5,013 nucleotides of DNA from the NCBI GenBank assembly GCA_014239355.1, contig JAAZYZ010000001.1, positions 1 to 5,013 on the forward strand. The letters run 5' to 3'. This document shows, piece after piece, positions 1 through 5,013 of this stretch. The stretch's first letter is position 1, and each line of letters opens with the position of its first letter. The notes under the pieces were generated by a model that did no database searches, had not been told where the DNA came from, and saw nothing but the letters and a program-made list of their open reading frames with translations. Position numbers and translations under genes: made by a program. The stretch comes from Fidelibacterota bacterium (lineage in GTDB: Bacteria > Marinisomatota > Marinisomatia > SCGC-AAA003-L08 > TMED6).

Positions 1-722
1 TTCATACAATCTAATTGATTATCCATATCATCACATAAATCACAATTATCAAATTCACATGAATCATCATCATAAACAACTCCTGAATCATAATTACATG
101 CATCTGGATTTGTGCACCCATACATAGAATCTATTAATTCAGGAATATAAGTATATTGAAATGAATATAAATTTGGCATATCAAACTTATATCTTAAAAT
201 CATATTATGATCAATAAAAGCATAAGCTGAATATTGAACCCCTGCAAACATATTCCAAATATGATGATCTGGATCAGCATCTAATATTAATGGATTATTT
301 TGATATTCCCCTAATTCATCATATAAATCTGCCCATTCACTACATGAATACAAATCATTTTCATTAGTACTATAATCAAGACTAACCATAAACTGTAGCT
401 CATCCTGCTCTTCTATGTATTCAATTAATTCATCCATCAAACTGACGTATTCATAACATGCAGGTCACCATGTAGCATTCATACTAATAATACTAATTTT
501 ATATTCACCACCATTTATATTACCATTTAAATCAGAAAATGAAAATGAATCACCTGTGTCATATTCACCAGCCCCATTACAAACTGGAAATATAATATTT
601 TGATCTTCAATAGATAAGGTGTCACCTATATCATAAATCGATCTATTATTAAAGGAATTATCTGTAGGGCAGTAGTTTTGAGATATTGAAAATGAAAAAA
701 ATAGTATAAAAATCAATAACAT
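1..722 (-). CDS. Secreted redoxin (TlpA/AhpC-like) selenoprotein with WUPAC active site and Cys-rich C-terminal module; partial at left edge
   Basis: The frame opens at ATG 722 with a hydrophobic signal peptide (MLLIFILFFSFSIS) and meets an in-frame UGA at 467-465, codon 86. Past it the frame stays open for more than 150 codons to the window edge. Translated through, codons 82-89 read NATW-U-PAC, which is the WCxxC motif of thioredoxin-fold redoxins with the first Cys replaced. In front lies a typical lead-in (GDSFSFSDLNGNINGG, then the strand YKISIIS). Behind come a helix (YVSLMDELIEYIEE) and a later strand (AYAFIDHNMILRYKF) like the 'fviD..G.i' strand of AhpC/TSA proteins. The end of the visible part is a Cys-rich module (YGCTNPDACNYDSG, DDDSCEF, CDLC) typical of secreted FCB-group proteins. 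Probable role: extracytoplasmic thiol/selenol oxidoreductase or peroxidase; substrate unknown. It starts 30 bases after the next gene, with no Shine-Dalgarno. A nonsense-mutated pseudogene is the alternative, made unlikely by the long open frame, the position of the UGA and the following stem-loop. Confidence 0.82.
432..450 (-). promoter_or_regulatory. Candidate bacterial SECIS stem-loop for the redoxin UGA
   Basis: The mRNA downstream of the UGA folds as CGUCA/UGAUG (five pairs, one G-U) around a GUU loop, with two more A-U pairs below an A-G mismatch. The loop's first base is G and sits 23 nt after the UGA. Bacterial SECIS elements are expected to have a loop of 3-14 nt about 16-37 nt downstream with a G in its first two positions. 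A competing fold, CAGUU/AAUUG at 422-444 with a 13-nt loop whose second base is G, also meets the pattern. The stems are short in an A+T-rich context, so the fold alone is modest evidence. Confidence 0.55.
465..467 (-). other. In-frame UGA read as selenocysteine (Sec86)
   Basis: The codon follows TGG (Trp85) and precedes CCT GCA TGT (Pro-Ala-Cys), giving W-U-P-A-C. In the redoxin/thioredoxin families this position is the nucleophilic Cys of WCxxC. Replacement of that Cys by Sec is the standard pattern in bacterial redox selenoproteins. Translation resumes in the same frame with no other stop up to the window edge. Confidence 0.82.
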
Positions 723-752
723 AAGTGAATTAGATATGATTAAATATCAATT

Positions 753-1418
753 TTATAAAATAGTATTTAATAGTATAGAAATATCTTGAATATTTAATCC
801 ACCATCAGAATTCATATCACCATTCTCATCGTAAATCTCAGAAAGAATAAAATCTACCATAATAATTAAGTCATTAATATTTAAGATACTATCACCATTT
901 ATATCACCTAAAAGAGATTGAATATAATTTTGCTCTAGAACATCAAGAATATAATTTTTTGCAGACTGACCTAAACCTCCAGCTAAAGTAATATTACCAA
1001 TAAGTTCTCCATCATATCCTAATATAGCCATTTCTTTGTGATCACTGTATGGAGCGAATTGTGCTCTTATAGGATAATCAAATGCTTCATCCATTACTAA
1101 TGGTAAATCTGAATCAGCACAAAAATTAGAATTAAAATTATCTATATTAGATTTTCCAACGGCAATAATTATAATATTTTCATAACCATAATTACCTTTT
1201 AACTCATATTGAAACTCAGACAACTGCCTGAATGTATTCGTTCAGCCCGCTCAGCCTTGAGTAGAAAAATAATGTAAGGTAATATGGTTTGGATATGAAG
1301 GCTGCCATACATTCGACCTATAAGTAGGTGAAGTATTATTCACATCTTCAAGAGAATATTCATAATTCGCTAAAAGGAAAACTGGCATTAAAAATATAAG
1401 TATATACTTCTTCATCAT
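753..1418 (-). CDS. Secreted thioredoxin-fold selenoprotein with a UxxU redox centre (SelenoP-N-like) and C-terminal dockerin
   Basis: The gene starts at ATG 1418 (a second ATG follows at 1415), directly after an in-frame TAA, and encodes 221 residues if two UGAs are read. Residues 1-18 are a signal peptide (MMKKYILIFLMPVFLLAN). A SLEDVNNTSPTY linker leads to strand ITLHYF and the centre G-U56-A-G-U59-T. Then come helix TFRQLSEFQYELKG, strand ENIIIIAVGKS, a segment LPLVMDE, and strand EMAILGYDGELIGNI. This order is that of a thioredoxin fold. By eye it follows the N-terminal domain of animal selenoprotein P (strand, UxxC, helix, strand, IP..., 'liyD..G.l'); that kinship is inference. Residues 169-221 form a dockerin-like pair of calcium loops (GDINGDSILNINDL and GDMNSDGGLNIQDI). 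A gene caller would begin at TTG 1223 and lose both signal peptide and active site. No clear Shine-Dalgarno is present. It lies 43 bases after the glycosyltransferase and 30 before the second selenoprotein gene. Likely role: extracytoplasmic redox enzyme; substrate unknown. Confidence 0.85.
1214..1233 (-). promoter_or_regulatory. Bacterial SECIS-like stem-loop for the UxxU gene
   Basis: The mRNA AUUCAGGC-AGUU-GUCUGAGU forms eight continuous pairs (A-U, U-G, U-A, C-G, A-U, G-C, G-U, C-G) with a 4-nt loop AGUU. The second loop base is G, 18 nt after the second UGA and 27 nt after the first. Both distances fall in the accepted bacterial range of about 16-37 nt, so one element could serve both UGAs. 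The hairpin lies inside the coding sequence, as bacterial SECIS elements do. Confidence 0.75.
1242..1244 (-). other. In-frame UGA read as selenocysteine (Sec59), second of the UxxU pair
   Basis: The codon is three positions after Sec56 and occupies the resolving-Cys position of a CxxC motif. With Sec56 it makes U-A-G-U, which could form a diselenide. The frame then stays open to TAA at 755-753. Confidence 0.8.
1251..1253 (-). other. In-frame UGA read as selenocysteine (Sec56), first of the UxxU pair
   Basis: The context is ACT CAA GGC UGA GCG GGC, placing the codon right after the first beta strand of the thioredoxin-like domain. This is where the nucleophilic Cys of CxxC normally sits. Confidence 0.82.
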
Positions 1419-1461
1419 GATTTAATATAAAAAATATTTGACTAAAAAAATATAAGTTTAA

Positions 1462-2436
1462 TTAAATAGATTCTATAATTTTATCAGCATTACATATATT
1501 TAAATTATGGCTAACTAAAGTGTCTTTTTTGAGCCAATTTAATAAGTAATCTTTATTTAAAATCTCATCGCTATCCACACCCATTTCAATTAATGCCTGA
1601 GCATTACATTTTTGCTCATATTGATTACCAATTGGAATAACATATAATTTCTTTTTTAAATATAATACTTCTGCAGGCAATTCAAATCCTGCTCCACATA
1701 TAACACCTTTACAATTTAAAATTGCATTAAAGAAAACATCATCACCAGTTGGAATAATTTCACAATTATCAATATAATATTGTTTATTTGATTGAGAATC
1801 AAAAACTTTAAATTTATAATCTTGTAATTGTGATAATACGCTAACGATATACTGAGAGCTATAGTTCCATAAATAAACCACATAATAATCATTTATTTTA
1901 GGATTTGCATTAACAATTTTATCTCTTAAAAGTGGACCATAAATATTTGAATCATAACTATTAAAATGGAACCCTATATAACGATCACATGGGCTATACC
2001 ATTTAATAAAAAATTCAGCTAATCGATCTACATTTTTAGGTCTTGGACTTTTTTTAGAAAATAATGATGATTGATGAGACAATTGTAAAGATGGCTTACC
2101 TTTTATTTTACTTGCCCAAGCAGAAATGGGTTCAAAATCAGATATAATTAAATAATACTGATTAATATCCAATCGAAATAAATCAATAATAAATCGAAGC
2201 AAATTATTTCCAAACAAAGATTTTAAATAACTAACTCGACCATTCTTATTTATCATAAAAGTAAAACCTTTAAAATTATACTTTATATTTAGATTAGAAT
2301 CTATAATATTATTTTCACCACTAATCAATATGTCTACAACATATTTTTTCCTTAGATAGGGAATAAGCTGTCTAGCTCTAGTTATATGGCCCGAACCAGT
2401 TCCATTTAATGCATAAAGTATTTTTTTTGATGACAT
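1462..2436 (-). CDS. GT-B fold glycosyltransferase (MurG/UGT-like)
   Basis: The product is 324 residues long. The N-terminal half opens with strand KKILYAL and a glycine loop NGTGSGHITRA (residues 11-21), the GxGxGH-type signature of GT-B enzymes such as MurG and UDP-glycosyltransferases. It continues with strand VDILISG and the segment LIISDFEPISAWAS (97-109). The C-terminal half carries a donor-site pattern: ICGAGFELPAEVLYLKKKL (246-264), then VIPIGNQYEQKCNA (266-279). In the family this region (glycine-rich loop, acidic residue, 'P...QyEQ..NA') contacts the nucleotide sugar. There is no signal peptide, so it probably acts at the inner face of the cytoplasmic membrane on a lipid or surface glycan; donor and acceptor cannot be told. 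It follows a terminator and a promoter candidate and may start the transcript carrying the two selenoprotein genes. Start chosen: ATG at 2436, with no strong ribosome binding site. Confidence 0.8.
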   Translation of the reverse strand: MSSKKILYALNGTGSGHITRARQLIPYLRKKYVVDILISGENNIIDSNLNIKYNFKGFTFMINKNGRVSYLKSLFGNNLLRFIIDLFRLDINQYYLIISDFEPISAWASKIKGKPSLQLSHQSSLFSKKSPRPKNVDRLAEFFIKWYSPCDRYIGFHFNSYDSNIYGPLLRDKIVNANPKINDYYVVYLWNYSSQYIVSVLSQLQDYKFKVFDSQSNKQYYIDNCEIIPTGDDVFFNAILNCKGVICGAGFELPAEVLYLKKKLYVIPIGNQYEQKCNAQALIEMGVDSDEILNKDYLLNWLKKDTLVSHNLNICNADKIIESI

Positions 2437-2446
2437 AATAATAATC

Positions 2447-2479
2447 CAAAATTATATATAAAATCTACAAAACAAAAAA
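2447..2479 (-). promoter_or_regulatory. Candidate Bacteroidota-type promoter before the glycosyltransferase gene
   Basis: On the minus strand TTTTTTG (2479-2473) is followed after 18 nt by TAATTTTG (2454-2447). The second box matches the Bacteroidota -7 consensus TAnnTTTG and the first the -33 TTTG. The upstream box overlaps the U-tract of the preceding terminator. The predicted start would leave only a few bases before ATG 2436. A+T-rich sequence makes chance matches common. Confidence 0.35.
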
Positions 2480-2500
2480 GCCTCTATAAAGAGGCTTTTT
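2474..2500 (-). terminator. Intrinsic terminator after the lipocalin-like/dockerin gene
   Basis: Stem GCCTCT/AGAGGC with a 4-nt loop, flanked by an A-run and by TTTTTT on the minus-strand 3' side, lies about 46 bases after the stop codon of the upstream gene. The A/T flanks make it usable in both directions, but no plus-strand gene is seen. Confidence 0.85.
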
Positions 2501-2546
2501 ATTATCAATATTATTTAAAAAAAACTATCTTAATTTAAAGAATTAT

Positions 2547-3449
2547 TTAGTTAAGTATTATATTAATAATTTCAATGACATCTAAAATATTAATAGTTTC
2601 ATCAAAATTAATATCTGCTATTTCAGAATAATTATGATCAATAATAATATTCACTATTTGAATAATGTCTAATATATTTAAAGTATAATCATAATTTATA
2701 TCTCCAAATTGAATGCACTCAGAGCAACATTCTCCTTCTTCAGGTTCAATATACAAACCACCCTCACAAGGGAAACCCATATCTTCAGCGCAATCTATAA
2801 CTATTTCAAACCATTGACCATCAACACATTCCATAGGATTGCATGGATTATCATTATTAAATTCTCCATCTTCACATTGACAATTTTCCTCACATTCTTC
2901 AATAGAATCAAAGAAATATTCAGAATAATCAATATCATCTACAATCCAACCACAACCCGAAAAATATTCACATTCATAATCATTCCAGCCTACACCAAGG
3001 AACATATCACACCATCCAAAATCTATACTAGATAAATCAAAGCATTCCTCAGGCATATTTGCACAATCATTATAATCATAAAATTCTCTATAATAAGTAG
3101 AATGTAGGCCTTCCCAATCATCATCCTCATCATAATAAAAATCAACCACTTGACCATTACATCTAAAGTGCATTTCATAGGTAGCTATATTTCCAAAATG
3201 TAAATCTATAGTGATTATATCTTCATCAATTGTATATGGATTAGGAGTGCCACCTGCATCTTCTAAATCACCAAAATTACCATCTGTACTATAAAGAGTC
3301 CATCTCAATCCACCTTCAGCAAACTCATCATCCACATATTGATACATTACATTATCTTCATAGCCAACAAAATGCCATCTACCTTCTATTTGATTTTGAC
3401 TAAATAATAATGTTAAAAATGCTAATGTTATTATGATATTTTTTTTCAT
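2547..3449 (-). CDS. Secreted acidic multidomain protein: lipocalin-like, Kunitz-like Cys-rich region, C-terminal dockerin
   Basis: The product is 300 residues, with a signal peptide at 1-18 (MKKNIIITLAFLTLLFSQ). Residues 20-115 (IEGRWHFVGYED at the front, then alternating strands such as IITIDLHF and YEMHFRCNG) look like a small lipocalin-type beta barrel. Residues 136-190 have six Cys spaced roughly like a Kunitz/BPTI domain: C-FDLSSIDFGW-C, then C-EYFSG-C-GW, then YFFDSIEEC-EEN-C. Residues 191-245 hold a further Cys-rich stretch (CEDGEF, CNPMEC, GECCSEC). Residues 248-300 are a dockerin-like pair, GDINYDYTLNILDI and ADINFDETINILDV, with loop Asp/Asn residues able to bind calcium. The protein is rich in Asp and Glu. 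Function is unknown; an exported or surface-attached protein is likely. It follows the desaturase by 49 bases and ends before a strong terminator, so it may share that transcript. Domain names rest on pattern reading, not a profile search. Confidence 0.72.
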   Translation of the reverse strand: MKKNIIITLAFLTLLFSQNQIEGRWHFVGYEDNVMYQYVDDEFAEGGLRWTLYSTDGNFGDLEDAGGTPNPYTIDEDIITIDLHFGNIATYEMHFRCNGQVVDFYYDEDDDWEGLHSTYYREFYDYNDCANMPEECFDLSSIDFGWCDMFLGVGWNDYECEYFSGCGWIVDDIDYSEYFFDSIEECEENCQCEDGEFNNDNPCNPMECVDGQWFEIVIDCAEDMGFPCEGGLYIEPEEGECCSECIQFGDINYDYTLNILDIIQIVNIIIDHNYSEIADINFDETINILDVIEIINIILN

Positions 3450-3498
3450 TTGAATTTCTTTGAGTTAAGTTTGTCTGATTAAAACTATTCTTTTTATA

Positions 3499-4611
3499 CT
3501 AAATACTATTTTTTATGCTCATCAATAAAACAGAAAAAGTATTTAAAATAGAAACATATTCCATTTTTAAAATTTTTCGTTGATAATACATTGATTTTTT
3601 ATGAACTTTATTTTTAAAGCCTTTTCGTTTTATTTTATTAAAATCAATTTCAAATTGATACCATTTATCATAAGCATCAGATGCCTGCTTATATATATTT
3701 TTAATTCTTGTTTCATAAATATTTTTTATTTTTAAAGGTGTTTTAGGTAAAAAATTTTGTGCTTTATTCTGCATACTATTAAAACGAGCTTTTAGTATCT
3801 TATAATCATCAACTTTTCGTATATCTGTAGTAAGTTTAAAAAAAGATAGTAATTTAATTATCCATTTTCCTGGATCAAAATCATACCAACGAATACCATT
3901 GCGATAATCCCATTGAAATTTGTGATGGAAATTATGGAAGCCTTCACCAAAAGTTAAGTATGCAACCCACCAAGAATCTCGAGCTGAAATGTTTGATTCA
4001 AAAGGACGATTTCCAGCGTAATGGCAAAGCGAATTAATAAAAAAAGTGAAATGATGTACAAACGTTAATCTTAAAAAACCTCCCCATAATAAAAACCCAA
4101 ATGGCCTTCCATAATAAAGACCAATAATAAAAGGTAATAAAAATGAAACCCCAATAGCAATTAGCCAATAATATTTATATTGAAATTTAAGAATAGAGTT
4201 ATTTTGTAAATCATCCACACCTTCAATATTTGCAGGTTTATCCTCCATAATCCATCCAATATGTGCATGAAAAAAACCTTGAGTAATACTATAAGGATCA
4301 TCCTTGCTATCTAATTTTCTATGATGTAAACGATGATCAGAACACCATTTTATAACATTATTTTGAAGAGCTGCTGAACCACAAATCATAGCAATAAATT
4401 GAATAACAGGGTGTGCTTTAAAGCTTTTATGAGCAAAGAGTCTATGATAACCAAAGGTAATTCCCATTCCAGAAAACCACCACCCTAAAATCATTAATAA
4501 AGGTTCTTGCCAAATCACACCATTGTAGTAGGAATAAATACTAGTACCCAAGATTCCTATAATGGGTATGATTGTTAATGCAAAAACCATAGACCAACTA
4601 TACTTTTTCAT
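3499..4611 (-). CDS. Membrane fatty-acid (delta-9-type acyl-CoA/acyl-lipid) desaturase
   Basis: The 370-residue product has the three histidine boxes of the membrane di-iron desaturases: HRLFAH (56-61), DHRLHH (92-97) and GFHNFHH (224-230). It also has the conserved FVHHFTFFINSLCHYAGNRPF region (184-204). Hydrophobic spans at about 8-28, 38-55, 66-82, 147-167 and 171-195 fit the four-helix topology. The family introduces a cis double bond into a saturated acyl chain using O2 and electrons from ferredoxin or cytochrome b5, raising membrane fluidity. There is no fused cytochrome b5 domain. After about residue 270 a roughly 100-residue Lys-rich tail extends beyond the usual bacterial core; it looks helical and cytoplasmic and I recognise no domain in it. 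Upstream lies a cold-shock gene with a terminator between them that ends 17 bases before this ATG, so transcription may depend on read-through. The stop is TAG. Whether the substrate is acyl-CoA or acyl-lipid cannot be told. Confidence 0.9.
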   Translation of the reverse strand: MKKYSWSMVFALTIIPIIGILGTSIYSYYNGVIWQEPLLMILGWWFSGMGITFGYHRLFAHKSFKAHPVIQFIAMICGSAALQNNVIKWCSDHRLHHRKLDSKDDPYSITQGFFHAHIGWIMEDKPANIEGVDDLQNNSILKFQYKYYWLIAIGVSFLLPFIIGLYYGRPFGFLLWGGFLRLTFVHHFTFFINSLCHYAGNRPFESNISARDSWWVAYLTFGEGFHNFHHKFQWDYRNGIRWYDFDPGKWIIKLLSFFKLTTDIRKVDDYKILKARFNSMQNKAQNFLPKTPLKIKNIYETRIKNIYKQASDAYDKWYQFEIDFNKIKRKGFKNKVHKKSMYYQRKILKMEYVSILNTFSVLLMSIKNSI

Positions 4612-4628
4612 AAGTATAATCTACATAT

Positions 4629-4658
4629 AAAAAAGCCTCTAATAAAAGAGGCTTTTTT
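4629..4658 (-). terminator. Intrinsic terminator between the cold-shock gene and the desaturase gene
   Basis: Stem GCCTCT/AGAGGC with a 6-nt loop, preceded by an A-run and followed by TTTTTT on the minus strand. It lies 59 bases after the cold-shock stop codon and 17 bases before the desaturase ATG. The stem is identical to that of the terminator at 2474-2500. Confidence 0.82.
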
Positions 4659-4667
4659 AAATCAAAA

Positions 4668-4700
4668 ATTGAGGAAATAAGAGAACCTATAGCCCTCAAT
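4668..4700 (-). repeat. Inverted repeat in the 3' untranslated region of the cold-shock gene
   Basis: ATTGAGG (4700-4694 on the minus strand) is perfectly complementary to CCTCAAT (4674-4668), with a 19-nt loop. It sits between the cold-shock stop codon and its terminator hairpin. It could protect or mark the 3' end of the mRNA, or be chance. Confidence 0.4.
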
Positions 4701-4717
4701 CAGGATAAGTAATGTGA

Positions 4718-4930
4718 TTATTTAGGAATTACGTTTGTTGCGCAAGGCCCTTTTTCACTAGATCCTTCTGTGAATTCAACTTTTTGTCCATCTTTTAAAG
4801 TTTTGAATCCATCCATTTGTATTTCGCTCATGTGTACAAAAAGATCTTTATCACTACCTTCAGGTTCTATAAAACCAAAACCTTTTTGGTCATTAAACCA
4901 CTTTACTGTACCTTGTTTTACTTCACTCAT
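4718..4930 (-). CDS. csp: CspA-family cold-shock protein
   Basis: The product is 70 residues, the family's usual size, and is a single cold-shock domain (five-stranded OB fold). It opens [15 protein letters not shown] and carries RNP1 as KGFGFI (16-21) and RNP2 as LFVHMS (30-35), the aromatic patches that bind single-stranded RNA or DNA. It ends [11 protein letters not shown], matching the family's 'KGPqA.nV' end. Such proteins melt secondary structure in mRNA and assist translation or act as antiterminators, in the cold or constitutively. A Shine-Dalgarno-like AAGGAA lies 8 nt before the ATG, the best ribosome binding site in the window, and a promoter candidate lies about 40-65 bases upstream. 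The gene ends in TAA and is followed by an inverted repeat and a terminator. Which paralogue (cold-induced or constitutive) cannot be told. Confidence 0.97.
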   Translation of the reverse strand: MSEVKQGTVKWFNDQKGFGFIEPEGSDKDLFVHMSEIQMDGFKTLKDGQKVEFTEGSSEKGPCATNVIPK

Positions 4931-4938
4931 TATATATT

Positions 4939-4944
4939 TTCCTT
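4939..4944 (-). promoter_or_regulatory. Ribosome binding site of the cold-shock gene
   Basis: AAGGAA on the minus strand lies 8 nt before ATG 4930, a good spacing for a Shine-Dalgarno site. The other five gene starts have only weak purine stretches or none, so this gene appears to have stronger classical initiation than its neighbours. Confidence 0.6.
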
Positions 4945-4966
4945 AATTTATATTGTTAAAAGTGTG

Positions 4967-4998
4967 CAAACCTACGATGTTTAATTATATATACCAAG
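4967..4998 (-). promoter_or_regulatory. Candidate Bacteroidota-type promoter of the cold-shock gene
   Basis: On the minus strand CTTGG (4998-4994) precedes TAGGTTTG (4974-4967), with 20 nt between its TTG and the second box. TAGGTTTG is an exact match to the Bacteroidota -7 consensus TAnnTTTG. The leader would be roughly 30-35 nt. A sigma70-style TATAAT also occurs at 4989-4984, but its -35 region would fall at the window edge and is not convincing. Confidence 0.45.
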
Positions 4999-5013
4999 AG
5001 AAACCATAAAAAA

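Noticed and set aside
465..475. CAU-GUU-AUG mini-hairpin just after the redoxin UGA as the SECIS
   Set aside because: Its loop G is only about 8 nt after the UGA, too close for a bacterial SECIS; the hairpin at 432-450 fits better.
753..1223. Separate 156-residue gene starting at TTG 1223
   Set aside because: It would start in the middle of a thioredoxin fold, lacking signal peptide and active site, whereas the same frame extends to an ATG with a signal peptide at 1418.
465..1253. Pseudogenes or sequencing errors at the in-frame UGAs
   Set aside because: All three interruptions are UGA, none is UAA, UAG or a frameshift. All lie at redox-Cys positions, the frames stay open afterwards, and SECIS-like hairpins follow each site at the expected distance.
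2709..3035. Plus-strand open frame of 108 codons
   Set aside because: It lies wholly inside the secreted dockerin gene on the other strand, has a low-complexity Ile/Thr/Phe composition and no recognisable motif; it mirrors the acidic, Cys-rich coding strand.
1..5013. Genome-wide reassignment of UGA to Trp or Gly
   Set aside because: The four other complete genes contain no in-frame UGA, Trp is encoded by TGG throughout, and UGA occurs only at redox centres.
1..5013. tRNA, rRNA, CRISPR or insertion sequence
   Set aside because: I saw no cloverleaf, no regularly spaced direct repeats and no transposase. In particular no tRNA-Sec or sel genes are in the window.

Overview
The window is strongly A+T-rich, and every gene I can support lies on the minus strand, so it is best read from position 5013 down to 1. 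The organism looks like a marine bacterium of the Bacteroidota/FCB group or a relative such as Ca. Marinimicrobia. This is inferred from the base composition, the secreted proteins with C-terminal dockerin-like calcium repeats, a Cys-rich module of the 'GCTNPDACNYD' type common in marine FCB bacteria, nearly absent Shine-Dalgarno sites, and promoter candidates of the TTG/TAnnTTTG type. No rRNA or marker gene is present to confirm it.

Layout in transcription order: (1) a CspA-family cold-shock gene (4930-4718) with a plausible promoter and the only clear ribosome binding site; (2) an intrinsic terminator (4658-4629); (3) a membrane acyl-lipid/acyl-CoA delta-9-type desaturase (4611-3499); (4) a secreted, very acidic protein with a lipocalin-like front, a Kunitz-like Cys-rich middle and a C-terminal dockerin (3449-2547); (5) a second terminator with the same stem (2500-2474); (6) a GT-B glycosyltransferase (2436-1462); (7) a secreted thioredoxin-fold protein with a dockerin tail (1418-753); (8) a secreted TlpA/AhpC-like redoxin that runs off the left edge (722 to <1).

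The main result is in genes 7 and 8. A standard translation breaks both: one into an 85-residue stub, the other into a headless fragment starting at a TTG. Reading through in-frame UGA codons restores two full secreted redox proteins. The UGAs fall exactly where redox cysteines belong: W-U-P-A-C in gene 8 and G-U-A-G-U (two UGAs) in gene 7. Each is followed at the right distance by a stem-loop that fits the bacterial SECIS pattern, with a G in the first two loop positions. I therefore annotate them as a tandem pair of extracytoplasmic selenoproteins, one with an unusual UxxU centre. UGA is not used as a terminator by any of the five genes whose end is visible, and the other complete genes contain no in-frame UGA, so general recoding is unlikely.

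Genes 1 and 3 form a plausible cold-response pair (RNA chaperone plus membrane unsaturation). Genes 4, 7 and 8 are exported. The glycosyltransferase may head the transcript carrying the selenoprotein pair, with gaps of 43 and 30 bases. Selenocysteine machinery (selA, selB, selD, tRNA-Sec) is not in the window.
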